The notes under the pieces were generated by a model. The model saw only the letters and a list, made by a program, of their open reading frames with translations. It made no database searches and was not told the origin of the DNA. From Paenibacillus dendritiformis (GTDB lineage Bacteria > Bacillota > Bacilli > Paenibacillales > Paenibacillaceae): 64,000 nt of DNA. Positions within the stretch are counted from its first letter, which is position 1. Each line of letters opens with the position of its first letter. This document shows positions 43,584 through 53,200 of this stretch, piece after piece. The stretch lies in NCBI RefSeq assembly GCF_015845845.1, contig NZ_LDIG01000131.1, positions 1-64,000 of the forward strand, read 5' to 3'. Both the position numbers and the translations under genes were made by a program.

Positions 43584-44575
43584 AATTCTTGTTTCACCCG
43601 TTCCACTACTTGTCTAATGATATCATCCAGCGCGCCGGATACTTTGCAGCCGGCGGCCCGGACATGTCCTCCGCCTCCGAACGATTGCGCAATCGCGGAG
43701 ACATCGACGCGCTCCGAAGAACGCATGCTCACCTTGACGCTCTGTTCATCAACTTGCTTGAACAGCAGCCCGACGTCGACGCCTTCGACATTGCGGGCAT
43801 AATTGACGAGACCTTCCAGGTCTTCATTGACCGCCCCCGTCTCCCGCATATCGTCCGACGTAATGAAGAGCCAGCCGATTCGCTGATCCGGCGTAAAGGT
43901 CAGGCGGGACAATCCGCGCTGGATGAGCTTCACCTGCGCCATCGACATCGTCTCCAGCAGCCGTTCCGCGATAGTGTTCCCTTCCACCCCCAGCTTCAGC
44001 AGCTCGGAGGCCACGCTCATCACATGCGGAGTCGTATTGCTGTAGCGGAAACCGCCGGTGTCGGTCAGCAGCCCGGTATAGAGCATCGTCCCGACCCGCT
44101 CGTCCAGCTCGACGCCCGCGGCCAGCAGCAGATCGTACAGAATCTCCGCCGTCGCTGCGGCATTGTCGCGGATCAGCGCCGCCTCGCCATAACGATCATT
44201 CGTCGGATGGTGATCGATATTCAGAATGCGGGCATCCGACGCAATCCAGTTCGCTATCTTGCCGATCCGGGCATAGTCGGCGCAATCCACGCATATGACC
44301 GTCTCATATTTCTTCTCCGGCGCTTCTTCATCCGCGTAACTGCCAATCTGATCGGCCATCGGCAAGTCCCTCAGCCGGCCCGGCACGCCATTCTCGTTGA
44401 CCAGCCGATATGTTTTGTTCCATTTGTCCAGCAGCCAGCCAATGACGAGCGTGGAGCTGATCGCATCCCCGTCCGGCTGCACATGCGACACGACGAGGAC
44501 ATCGTCGCATGATCGCAGGAACTCGCATGCCCGTTCGATATCTTCTGCGTAGCGGTCGGATAACATTTCTGCCAT
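43580..44575 (-). CDS. nrnA: DHH-family oligoribonuclease / pAp phosphatase NrnA
   Basis: NrnA degrades 2-5-nt RNAs and dephosphorylates 3'-phosphoadenosine 5'-phosphate, finishing mRNA decay. The DHH domain has VSHVQPDGDAISST (about 30-43), VDCAD near 92 and NIDHHPTND near 115. The C-terminal DHHA1 domain has the GGGGHVRAAG RNA-contact motif near 305. The ATG at 44575 follows CGGAGGTG. The 331 residues are typical. It takes the place of ylxP between rbfA and truB; in B. subtilis nrnA lies elsewhere. Confidence 0.93.
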   Translation of the reverse strand: MAEMLSDRYAEDIERACEFLRSCDDVLVVSHVQPDGDAISSTLVIGWLLDKWNKTYRLVNENGVPGRLRDLPMADQIGSYADEEAPEKKYETVICVDCADYARIGKIANWIASDARILNIDHHPTNDRYGEAALIRDNAAATAEILYDLLLAAGVELDERVGTMLYTGLLTDTGGFRYSNTTPHVMSVASELLKLGVEGNTIAERLLETMSMAQVKLIQRGLSRLTFTPDQRIGWLFITSDDMRETGAVNEDLEGLVNYARNVEGVDVGLLFKQVDEQSVKVSMRSSERVDVSAIAQSFGGGGHVRAAGCKVSGALDDIIRQVVERVKQEL

Positions 44576-44592
44576 AGGCACCTCCGTGAAGA

Positions 44593-44625
44593 CAGGCAAA
44601 TCGAGCCGGAAGCTCGATTTGCCTG
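44593..44625 (-). other. Intercistronic 13-bp hairpin, rbfA-nrnA spacer
   Basis: CAGGCAAATCGAG pairs perfectly with CTCGATTTGCCTG around a short loop, ending about 10 nt before the nrnA Shine-Dalgarno sequence. No U-tract follows on the minus strand, so it resembles an mRNA-stability or processing element more than a terminator. Confidence 0.75.
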
Positions 44626-44644
44626 TTCAGTCCTTCAATTGCAT

Positions 44645-45001
44645 TTATGTCGTCTCGCGATCGTCGCGAATATCGTCAAGCAGCTTTTCTATCCGGCTGC
44701 CGTATTCAATCGAAGCATCGATCTTGAATGACAGTTCCGGCGTATGGCGCAGACGGATTCGCTTGCCGATCTCGGAGCGGAGAAAGCCGCTGGCCTTTTC
44801 CAGTGCTTTGATCGTATCTTGTTTTTCCTCTTCCGTCCCCATCACACTGAGGTAGACTCTGGCCAGCGACAGGTCATTCGTCACATCGACGCCTGTCACC
44901 GTGACAAACCCGATTCGAGGATCTTTTAATTCCAATTGGATGAGCTGGCTCAGCTCCTTCTTCATCTGTTCGCCAACCCGTCCGGATCGGAAGTTTGCCA
45001 T
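44645..45001 (-). CDS. rbfA: Ribosome-binding factor A
   Basis: RbfA is a KH-fold 30S assembly factor acting on the 16S 5' end. The 118-residue protein begins [20 protein letters not shown] and contains [20 protein letters not shown] and [13 protein letters not shown], the family signature. The ATG at 45001 follows GAGGTG; an ATG three codons upstream is less well placed. It is the last gene of the nusA-infB cluster. Confidence 0.96.
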   Translation of the reverse strand: MANFRSGRVGEQMKKELSQLIQLELKDPRIGFVTVTGVDVTNDLSLARVYLSVMGTEEEKQDTIKALEKASGFLRSEIGKRIRLRHTPELSFKIDASIEYGSRIEKLLDDIRDDRETT

Positions 45002-45063
45002 GGGATACACCTCATTTCGTTATTTGGTTCATCAATATATGCCGGCAAAATCAGGCCGCGCAA

Positions 45064-47631
45064 TTATCGTTCCACGGCTTCCATGACGAACGCCTCGATA
45101 ATGTCGCCTTCCTTGATGTCATTGAACTTCTCCAGCATAATTCCGCACTCGTAGCCTTGAGCCACTTCCTTGGCATCGTCCTTGAAGCGCTTCAAGGAGT
45201 CGATCTTGCCGTCGAACACGACGATGCCGTCGCGAATCAGGCGAGCATCCGCCGAACGCGAAATCTTGCCCTGCGTAACCATGCAGCCGGCGATCGTTCC
45301 GACTTTGCCGACCTTGAACGTATTGCGCACTTCCGCATGTCCGATGACGACTTCCTTGTACTCCGGATCGAGCATCCCCTTCATCGCCTGTTCAATCTCT
45401 TCCACGATGGAATAGATGACGCGGTGCAGGCGGATGTCCACCTTCTCTTGATCGGCCGTCGCTTTCGCTTGAGCGTCCGGACGCACGTTGAAGCCGACCA
45501 CAATCGCGTTGGATGCCGTTGCGAGAATAATATCGGATTCGGTAATCGCCCCGGCGCCGGAGTGAATGATCTTCACGCGCACGCCTTCGACATCGATCTT
45601 CTCGAGCGATCCGCGCAGCGCTTCTACCGATCCCTGAACGTCCGCCTTGATGATGACGTTCAGCTCCTTCATCTCGCCTTCCTTAATATGCTTGAACAGA
45701 TCGTCCAAGGTAACCCGGGAGTTCGCGCCCCACTGGCTTTCCCGAAGCGTCGTCGCGCGTTTCTCGGCGATGGAGCGGGCTTTGCGCTCTTCCTCGAACG
45801 CCATGAACGGATCGCCCGCTTGCGGAACATCCGTCAGACCGGTAATCTCGACCGGCGTCGACGGGCCTGCCTCCTTGAGACGGCGTCCCTTGTCATTGAC
45901 CATGGCGCGCACCCGCCCGAAGCAGGTGCCTGCGACGAACGCATCGCCGACGCGCAAGGTTCCGTGCTGCACGAGAACCCGCGCAACCGGGCCGCGTCCC
46001 TTGTCGAGCTCGGCTTCAATGACCGTGCCGCGGGCGCGTTTGTCCGGATTCGCTTTGAATTCATTCACCTCGGCCACGAGCAGAATCATTTCAAGCAGCT
46101 CTTCCAGACCCATGCGCTGCTTCGCGGATACGTTGACGAAGATGGTGTCTCCGCCCCACTCCTCCGGAACGAGCTCATACTCGGTCAGTTCCTGCTTGAC
46201 GCGATCCGGATTCGCCTCAGGCTTGTCAATTTTGTTGACAGCGACGATGATCGGAACGTTGGCCGCCTTCGCGTGGCTGATCGCCTCTACCGTCTGCGGC
46301 ATAACGCCGTCATCCGCAGCGACGACGATAATCGTAATGTCCGTTACCTGCGCGCCGCGCGCCCGCATCAGCGTGAACGCTTCGTGGCCCGGGGTATCCA
46401 GGAACGTAATCTTTTTCTGATTGAATTCAACTTGGTATGCGCCGATATGCTGGGTAATGCCGCCCGCCTCGCCGCTTGTGACGTTCGTCTTGCGGATGGC
46501 GTCGAGCAGCGTCGTCTTCCCGTGGTCGACGTGACCCATAATGGTAACGACCGGCGGACGCTCCTTCAGATCGGCCTCATCGTCCACTTCTTCCTCTGCT
46601 TCGAACGGATCCTCGATAGCCGGGAGCTTCAGATCGACTTCGACCTTGAATTCGTCGGCAATCAGCTGGATCGTGTCCAGATCGACTTCCTGGTTGATGG
46701 TTGCCATGACCCCGAGGAACAACAGCTTCTTGATGACCTCGGAAGCGTCCTTATGAAGCAGCTTCGCCAGTTCTCCAACCGTCATCGCACCGCGAACGAT
46801 AATTTTCTTCGGCGTGTTGTCGATTTTCTCGCGGCGCTCCTGCTGCTGATTGTTGTGCTTGCCTTTATTGCGGCCGCGGCCTTGTCCGCCCCGGGAACCG
46901 CCGAACTTGTTGTTGTCGTCGAAGCGGCGGTTGCCTGGCTTATTGTTCCGCTTGCCGTCCCTCGCATTGGAATCCTCGAAGCGGCGAGGCGGGTTGGAAC
47001 GGTTCGAAGCTGCCGCATTTCCCGGCTTCCCTTGCCGTTGTCCTTGGCCGCCTTGGCCGGCGCCGCGGTTCGAATTGTTCGCTGGTCCGCCTTGAGGCTT
47101 GCGTTGTGTGGAGTCCTGTCCGCCCGGTCTGTTGTTGGTTTGGTTCGGTCTTGTATTCATTGTCGTTTGCTTCTCGCCCTGTCTTTGTTGATCTCGTTGA
47201 CCGCCGCGCTGCGCATTGCGATCGGAATTGCGTCCCGCTTGTCCGCGATTGCCTTCACGCTGCTGCTCGCCGCGCTGCGGTTGACGCTGGCCGTCGCGCG
47301 AGCCGCGCTGGCCTTGCTGTCTGTCGTTCGATTCTTTGTGCTGCTCCGGCTTTTTCGCCGCTTCGGTCTGCTTCGTTCCCGCTTGGCTCGTCTGCGCTTG
47401 CGGCTTCGAAGGTTGCCCTCCTTCTCGCTTGGCTTGCGCATTTGCTTTTACATCACGGAAAAACTGTTCGACCTTCTTCACGGCATCATTCTCCATTACG
47501 CTCATATGGTTGTTGACTGGAATGTTCAAACGCTTTAGTATCGTAATAATTTCCTTGCTGCTCATATTGAGCGATTTGGCATATTCGTAAACTCTCAATT
47601 TATCTTTATTGTCCTTCTCTTGTTTACTCAA
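45064..47631 (-). CDS. infB: Translation initiation factor IF-2
   Basis: IF-2 is a GTPase that recruits fMet-tRNA to the 30S subunit. After an IF2_N motif ([20 protein letters not shown]) comes a long Gln/Gly/Asn/Arg-rich low-complexity linker (55-255) and a second IF2_N ([20 protein letters not shown]). The GTPase domain follows with G1 GHVDHGKTT near 365, G3 DTPGHEAFT and G4 [13 protein letters not shown]-terminal domains II, III and IV complete 855 residues. The start is TTG behind GGAGGTGGAG, overlapping ylxQ by 8 bp. Confidence 0.97.
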   Translation of the reverse strand: MSKQEKDNKDKLRVYEYAKSLNMSSKEIITILKRLNIPVNNHMSVMENDAVKKVEQFFRDVKANAQAKREGGQPSKPQAQTSQAGTKQTEAAKKPEQHKESNDRQQGQRGSRDGQRQPQRGEQQREGNRGQAGRNSDRNAQRGGQRDQQRQGEKQTTMNTRPNQTNNRPGGQDSTQRKPQGGPANNSNRGAGQGGQGQRQGKPGNAAASNRSNPPRRFEDSNARDGKRNNKPGNRRFDDNNKFGGSRGGQGRGRNKGKHNNQQQERREKIDNTPKKIIVRGAMTVGELAKLLHKDASEVIKKLLFLGVMATINQEVDLDTIQLIADEFKVEVDLKLPAIEDPFEAEEEVDDEADLKERPPVVTIMGHVDHGKTTLLDAIRKTNVTSGEAGGITQHIGAYQVEFNQKKITFLDTPGHEAFTLMRARGAQVTDITIIVVAADDGVMPQTVEAISHAKAANVPIIVAVNKIDKPEANPDRVKQELTEYELVPEEWGGDTIFVNVSAKQRMGLEELLEMILLVAEVNEFKANPDKRARGTVIEAELDKGRGPVARVLVQHGTLRVGDAFVAGTCFGRVRAMVNDKGRRLKEAGPSTPVEITGLTDVPQAGDPFMAFEEERKARSIAEKRATTLRESQWGANSRVTLDDLFKHIKEGEMKELNVIIKADVQGSVEALRGSLEKIDVEGVRVKIIHSGAGAITESDIILATASNAIVVGFNVRPDAQAKATADQEKVDIRLHRVIYSIVEEIEQAMKGMLDPEYKEVVIGHAEVRNTFKVGKVGTIAGCMVTQGKISRSADARLIRDGIVVFDGKIDSLKRFKDDAKEVAQGYECGIMLEKFNDIKEGDIIEAFVMEAVER

Positions 47632-47950
47632 TATACTCCACCTCCGACATAGTTTTCAGTCCGTTCCGCATCATGACCGCAAATCCGCTGTCCACTACGG
47701 CCAGCACGACCCGCTCCGGCTTGCCGATGCTTCCTCCCAGCCTGTCTCTGTCAAATCCGATGGCCAACGGAATACCGTATGATTTGCACTTATCCCGAAA
47801 CTTCTTCTTCGTGTTCTCGGATGCATCCCCCGCTACGATGACAAGCTGAGCCTGGCTGCCGCGAATCGCCTTGAGGACAATCTCGTCGCCCGTCACCAGC
47901 TTGCCTGCCCGTTGAGCGAGACCGAGCTGGGACATCAGCTTACTCATCAT
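47624..47950 (-). CDS. ylxQ: YlxQ, L7Ae-family RNA-binding protein
   Basis: This 108-residue L7Ae/L30e-fold protein shows [23 protein letters not shown] (residues 9-31), a kink-turn-binding region, followed by [19 protein letters not shown]. It is conserved between ylxR and infB in Firmicutes; the RNA target is unsettled. It overlaps the end of rnpM by 11 bp and infB by 8 bp, so all three are tightly coupled. The ATG at 47950 follows AGGTGG. Confidence 0.9.
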   Translation of the reverse strand: MMSKLMSQLGLAQRAGKLVTGDEIVLKAIRGSQAQLVIVAGDASENTKKKFRDKCKSYGIPLAIGFDRDRLGGSIGKPERVVLAVVDSGFAVMMRNGLKTMSEVEYIE

Positions 47951-48251
47951 CGTCCACCTGTTCCTTCATTGCATTGAACTCATCTTCCACCTTGATGAAA
48001 TCTTGGGCAAGCTGCTCATAGATTTCAGGCTGCACCTGATGCTTCAACGCTCTGTCCAAAGCCTTCGATTTATGCGCCAGCTTGAAGCAGGACAGCTTCC
48101 CGCACAAGTAAGCGCCGCGGCCCGATTTCTTGCCGGTCAGATCGATGAGGACTTCGTCTTCCGGCGTCCGGACGACGCGAATCAGTTCTTTTTTCGGCAT
48201 CATTTCTTGACAGGCGACGCATTTGCGCAGCGGAACCTTCCTTGTTCTCAT
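47940..48251 (-). CDS. rnpM: RnpM (YlxR), RNase P modulator
   Basis: This 103-residue basic protein of the YlxR family contains the signature LRKCVACQEMMPKKELIRVV (residues 8-27) and GRGAYLC. B. subtilis YlxR binds the RNase P RNA and modulates its activity, hence RnpM. It lies in the invariant order nusA-ylxR-ylxQ-infB. Confidence 0.92.
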   Translation of the reverse strand: MRTRKVPLRKCVACQEMMPKKELIRVVRTPEDEVLIDLTGKKSGRGAYLCGKLSCFKLAHKSKALDRALKHQVQPEIYEQLAQDFIKVEDEFNAMKEQVDDDE

Positions 48252-48332
48252 GACTCATTCCCCCTTACGATCCGATCGAGCTTCCGGCGGAGGCTGCGAC
48301 CGTAACATATGGCGATGGTCGCGCCTTCGGTG

Positions 48333-49439
48333 TTATTCTTCGAAGCTGTCAAAGCTGTCTGTGTCTGTGTCTTCCGCCATGCCGCTCTCTTCCTGAACAG
48401 GCTCCTGCTCGGCCTGGGACTCGCTCTTGATATCAATCTTCCATCCGGTCAGCTTGGCAGCCAGGCGCGCGTTCTGGCCTTTGATGCCGATGGCGAGCGA
48501 CAATTGATAATCCGGCACGATGACCCGTGCCATCTTCTCGGATTCATACACGGTGACATCGACGACTTTGGAAGGACTGAGCGCATTGGCGACATACTCC
48601 TTCACATCGTCCGACCAGCGAACGATATCGATTTTCTCGCCGCGCAGCTCATTCACAATCGTCTGCACCCGCATTCCTTTCGGTCCGACGCAGGACCCTA
48701 CCGGATCCACCTCTTCGTTCCGGGAGTGAACCGCGATCTTGGAGCGCTGCCCCGCTTCGCGCGCGACCGACTTGATTTCGACGACCCCGTCGAAAATTTC
48801 GGGCACTTCCAGCTCGAACAGGCGCTTCAGCAGGCCCGGATGCGTGCGGGACAGAACGATTTGTGGGCCTTTTGTCGTATTTTCCACCTTCGTAATATAT
48901 GCCTTCACCCGATCTCCATGCTTGAACTTCTCGTTCGGCATCAGCTCATTCAGCGGGAGAACCGCTTCCACCTTGCCCAGATCGACGAAAACGTTGCGCA
49001 TATCTTGACGCTGCACGATGCCGGTCACGATATCTTCCGCCTTGTCGATGAACGCGTTATAAATAAGGCCGCGCTCCGCCTCGCGAATGCGCTGGGTTAC
49101 GACCTGCTTCGCTGTCTGGGCTGCAATGCGGCCGAAATCGCGCGGCGTCACTTCGATTTCGCAAATGTCATCCATCTGGTAATTCGGGTTCATCTCGCGG
49201 GCGGCGTGGAGCGAGATTTCGAGGCGAGGATCGAGAACCTCGTCCACAACCGTCTTGCGGGCAAATACTTTGATGACGCCCGTCGCGCGGTTCACGTCGA
49301 CGCGCACGTTTTGCGCGGTGTTGAAATTGCGCTTGTAGCTGGAAATAAGAGCCGCTTCAATCGCTTCAATCAATACATCTTTGCTAATTCCTTTTTCTCG
49401 TTCAATTTCGGTCAACGCTTCAATAAAATCCATACTCAT
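48333..49439 (-). CDS. nusA: Transcription termination/antitermination factor NusA
   Basis: NusA binds RNA polymerase and nascent RNA, enhancing pausing and intrinsic termination. The N-terminal domain (1-125) begins [20 protein letters not shown]. It is followed by S1 ([20 protein letters not shown] near 140) and two KH domains ([20 protein letters not shown] near 240, [20 protein letters not shown] near 315). The 368-residue length lacks the E. coli AR2 repeats, as usual in Firmicutes. GGGGGAG lies 10 nt before the ATG. Confidence 0.97.
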   Translation of the reverse strand: MSMDFIEALTEIEREKGISKDVLIEAIEAALISSYKRNFNTAQNVRVDVNRATGVIKVFARKTVVDEVLDPRLEISLHAAREMNPNYQMDDICEIEVTPRDFGRIAAQTAKQVVTQRIREAERGLIYNAFIDKAEDIVTGIVQRQDMRNVFVDLGKVEAVLPLNELMPNEKFKHGDRVKAYITKVENTTKGPQIVLSRTHPGLLKRLFELEVPEIFDGVVEIKSVAREAGQRSKIAVHSRNEEVDPVGSCVGPKGMRVQTIVNELRGEKIDIVRWSDDVKEYVANALSPSKVVDVTVYESEKMARVIVPDYQLSLAIGIKGQNARLAAKLTGWKIDIKSESQAEQEPVQEESGMAEDTDTDSFDSFEE

Positions 49440-49505
49440 GATTGGTTAGCTCCCCCTTTCGACCGGTCACGGCCTGATTCCTGTTCACTTCAAAAAGGAT
49501 ACAAG

Positions 49506-49548
49506 TTCAAACGGTCCGGCCGGTGCTGAAAACCGGCCAATTTGAACG
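49506..49548. repeat. GTTCAAA-type inverted repeat, rimP-nusA spacer
   Basis: GTTCAAA and TTTGAAC form the outer arms, and GGCCGG/CCGGCC the inner arms, around a 9-nt loop. It resembles repeats at 54631 and 57660 and may be a copy of a dispersed palindromic repeat. Confidence 0.6.
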
Positions 49549-49558
49549 CGTACGAATA

Positions 49559-50020
49559 TTAAAAGACAATCGCAAGTCGCGCGCTGGCTACTTTGTTATA
49601 CGGGATGGCGCGGTCTTTGCCGCCAACCTGGACAACCATCGTCTCGCCGTCGAACGACACCAGTTCTCCCTCGAACTCCTTCAATCCGCCAATCGGCTCG
49701 TATGTAGTGACAAATACATGCTTGCCTACGGACTTGGCCACATCCTGCGGTTTTTTCAACGGGCGTTCCGCCCCCGGAGACGATACCTCCAAGAAATAAG
49801 CATCCTCGATCGGATCGGCCTCATCGAGCTTCTGGCTTACGTACTCGCTGATGCGCCCGCAGTCCTCGATATCGATGCCGCCCTCTTTGTCGACGAAAAT
49901 GCGCAAATACCAGCTGCTGCCTTCTTTGACATACTCGATGTCGACCAGTTCGAATCCGTTCTCTTCCAAATATGGCGTGATCATGCTTTCGACTACCGAT
50001 TTAATGTTCGGTGAACTCAA
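49559..50020 (-). CDS. rimP: Ribosome maturation factor RimP
   Basis: RimP assists 30S maturation. The 153-residue protein has the RimP N-domain ([20 protein letters not shown], residues 19-38; [20 protein letters not shown]) and the conserved [18 protein letters not shown] near 80-97, then an SH3-like C-domain. The start is TTG at 50020, 10 nt after AGGAGG; the frame runs 36 codons further back through a leader hairpin and cannot be real. It is first in the nusA operon. Confidence 0.94.
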   Translation of the reverse strand: MSSPNIKSVVESMITPYLEENGFELVDIEYVKEGSSWYLRIFVDKEGGIDIEDCGRISEYVSQKLDEADPIEDAYFLEVSSPGAERPLKKPQDVAKSVGKHVFVTTYEPIGGLKEFEGELVSFDGETMVVQVGGKDRAIPYNKVASARLAIVF

Positions 50021-50085
50021 ATTCAAGAACCTCCTGCTTAATTGGAAATAGTTGCTGTATATTTCAGAATCCGCACGCAAATATG

Positions 50086-50109
50086 AAAGAGTGGGTTTCC
50101 CCACTCTTT
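50086..50109 (-). promoter_or_regulatory. GNRA-capped hairpin in the nusA-operon leader
   Basis: AAAGAGTGGG pairs perfectly with CCCACTCTTT around GAAA on the minus strand, about 35 nt downstream of the -10 box. CATATTTG follows, too short a T run for a clear terminator. It may be an attenuator or stability element for the operon that encodes NusA. Confidence 0.6.
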
Positions 50110-50143
50110 GCGCAACGGATTTATCCACATGATTACCAAAAAA

Positions 50144-50173
50144 ATTATATCATAGCCCTATACGGAATGGCAA
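50144..50173 (-). promoter_or_regulatory. Sigma-A promoter of the rimP-nusA-infB operon
   Basis: On the minus strand TTGCCA (50173-50168) and TGATATAAT (-10 TATAAT at 50149-50144, extended TG) are separated by 18 bp. Confidence 0.78.
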
Positions 50174-50230
50174 GGGCAATCCCAACCTCTGCCTTCCGGG
50201 AATATGCCTGTCTGATCTCGAATCGCCCGG

Positions 50231-53200
50231 TCAGAACAGCGATAGCTGATTGCTCTCCGGCAGCCCGCGGAAGCAGCCCATCTGGCTCAGCAGCTCCACG
50301 ATCGTCTTCGTCGCCTTGGAGCGGTTCTGGAAGTCTTCCACGGACAGGAATTCTCCCGCTTCGCGGGAAGCCGCGATATTGCGGGCCGCATTCTCCCCGA
50401 TGCCCTGGACGGCAGAGAATGGAGGGATGAGCGCGCCATCGTCCACCTGGAAGCGGGTCGCGTCGGACCGGTACAGGTCGATCGGCTTGAACGTGAATCC
50501 GCGGGCGGTCATTTCGAGCGCCATCTCCAGAATCGACACCATGCTTTTCTCCTTCGTCGTCGCCTGGAATCCCTTCGCTTCGATCTCGCTGATCTTGCGG
50601 TTAATCGCATCATAGCCCTGGCAGCACAGCTCGATATCGAAGTCTTCCGCCCGCACCGTGAAATAGGTCGCATAGAATTCAATCGGATGGTAGAGCTTGA
50701 AATACGCGGTGCGCACCGCCGAGATAACGTACGCCGCGGCGTGGGCTTTCGGGAACATGTACTGGATCTTGAGACAGGAATCAATATACCATTGCGGCAC
50801 GTTGCACCGCTTCATCTCTTCGATCCATTCCGGGGTGAGCCCTTTCCCTTTCCGCACGCTCTCGGTAATTTTGAAGGCGAGGCTGGCGTCCATTCCCGCC
50901 TTGTAGATTAAGTACAGCATAATCTCGTCCCGGCAACCGATGACGGTCTTGATCGTGCAGACCCCGTTCTTGATGAGCTCCTGCGCATTGCCAAGCCATA
51001 CGCCCGTCCCGTGGGACAAGCCCGAGATTTGCAGCAAATCGGCGAAGGAGGAAGGCTGCGCTTCCACGAGCATCTGCCGGACGAAGCGCGTTCCCATCTC
51101 GGGAATCCCGTAAGTGGCGACCGGCGTGCGTATCTGCTCCGGCGTGACGCCGAGCGCGTCCGTCGAATTGAACAAGCTCATGACCTTCGGATCGTTCATC
51201 GGAATCGTCGTCGGATCGACGCCGGTCAGATCCTGCAGCATCCGCATCATCGTCGGATCATCGTGTCCGAGAATATCGAGCTTGAGCAGATTCGCATCGA
51301 AGGCGTGGTAATCGAAATGCGTCGTCTTCCACTCGGCCGACGTATCGTCCGCCGGATATTGGACCGGCGTAATATCCTCGACTTCCATGTAATCCGGTAC
51401 GACGACGATCCCGCCCGGATGCTGGCCGGTGCTCCGCTTCACCCCGGTACAGCCGGCAGCGAGCCGGTTCAGCTCGGCGCCCCTCCAGGACTTCCCGTGC
51501 GCTTCCTCATATTTTTTGGCAAAGCCGAACGCCGTCTTCTCCGCCACCGTTCCGATCGTCCCCGCGCGGAATACGTTCTTCTCGCCGAACATGATCTTCG
51601 TGAAGTTATGCGCATGCGGCTGATACTCCCCGGAGAAGTTCAAGTCGATATCGGGAACTTTGTCGCCCTTGAAGCCGAGGAACGTCTCGAACGGGATGTC
51701 CTGGCCCTCGCCCTTCAGCATCTGCCCGCATTGCGGGCACGGCTTGTCCGGAAGGTCGAAGCCGCTCGGCACGCTTCCGTCCGTAATCCATTCGCTGTGC
51801 TTGCATTCCGGATTCTTGCATATATAATGCGGCGGCAGCGGGTTAACCTCGGATATGCCGAGGAAGGTCGCGACGACCGATGAGCCGACAGACCCCCGCG
51901 AACCGACGAGATAGCCGTCTTCATTCGATTTTTTGACGAGCCGCTCGGAGATCAGATAGTTGGCGGAGAAGCCGTATTTAATAATCGGCTCCAGTTCCTT
52001 TTCAAGCCGCTTGACCACGATGTCCGGGAGCGGGTTGCCGTAGATTTCCTCGGCTGTCCGGTAACAGGTCGTCCGAATCTCTTCGTCGGCCCCTTCGATA
52101 ATCGGGGTGAACAGCTTGTCCGGGAACAGGACCAATTCCTCGAACCGATCCGCGAGCTCGTTCGTATTGCGGACGACGACATCGTAGGCCGTCTCTTTGC
52201 CGAGGAACTCGAATTCCTGCAGCATTTCCGTCGTCGTGCGGAAATGGGCATCCGGCTTCCGCATATCTTTGAGCGGGCTGAAGCCCGTGATGCCGTGAAT
52301 CGTAATGTCGCGGAACAGCTTGTCCCTCGGGTGGAGATAGTGCGCGTTGCCCGTGGCGACGACCGGCTTGTTCAGCTTTTCCCCGATCTGGACAATTTTG
52401 CGCAGCGCCTCCTCGATGTGCTGCTTGGAGGCGACAAGCCCCTTTTCCACCAGATGCATGTACATCGTCAGCGGTTGAATCTCCAGCACGTCATAGAACT
52501 CCGCCACCTGCTCGGCCTCTTCGATCGATTTGTTGAGGACCGTCTCGAAAAACTCGCCCTTCTCGCAGCCCGACATGAGCAGCAGCCCTTCCCGCATCTC
52601 CACAAGCTTGCTCTTCGGAATGCAGGCGACGCGATTGAAGTATTCGGTATGCGACAGCGACACAAGCTTGTACAAATTTTTCTTGCCGACGCTGTTCAAC
52701 GCGTAAATATTGCAGTGGAACGGCCGCGCGTTCTTCAGATTCTGGCCGACGTAATCATTCAGGCGGTCGAGCATCTCAATGCCGTAGATCGCCTGCGCAT
52801 CCTTCAGCAAGCCGTTCAAAATGCCGAAGAGCGCAATCGTGTCGTCAATGGCGCGGTGATGGTTTTCCAGCGACACCTTATATTTGTCCGCCAGCGTATT
52901 CAGGCGGTGGTTTTTCAGCGTCGGATGGATCAGCCGGGCCAGCTCCAGCGTATCGATGACCGGATTGGTCAGCTCCCGCATGCCCAGCTTCTTCAGATTG
53001 TACTGCACATACCCGACATCGAATCTCGCGTTGTGCGCGACCAAGATCGCGTCGCCGACGAATTCCGTGAACTCGCGCAGCACCTGATCGATATCGGGAG
53101 CGTCCTTCACCATCTCATCCGTAATATTCGTCAACTGCTGAATATGGTACGGAATCGGCTCATGCGGATTGACGAAGCTGGCATACCGATCGATCTCCTT

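Noticed and set aside
44995-47538. 847-codon plus-strand open frame covering almost all of infB
   Set aside because: It mirrors infB, whose protein is unmistakable. Long antisense frames are common in GC-rich genes, and the translation has no domain and the compositional bias of a reverse shadow.
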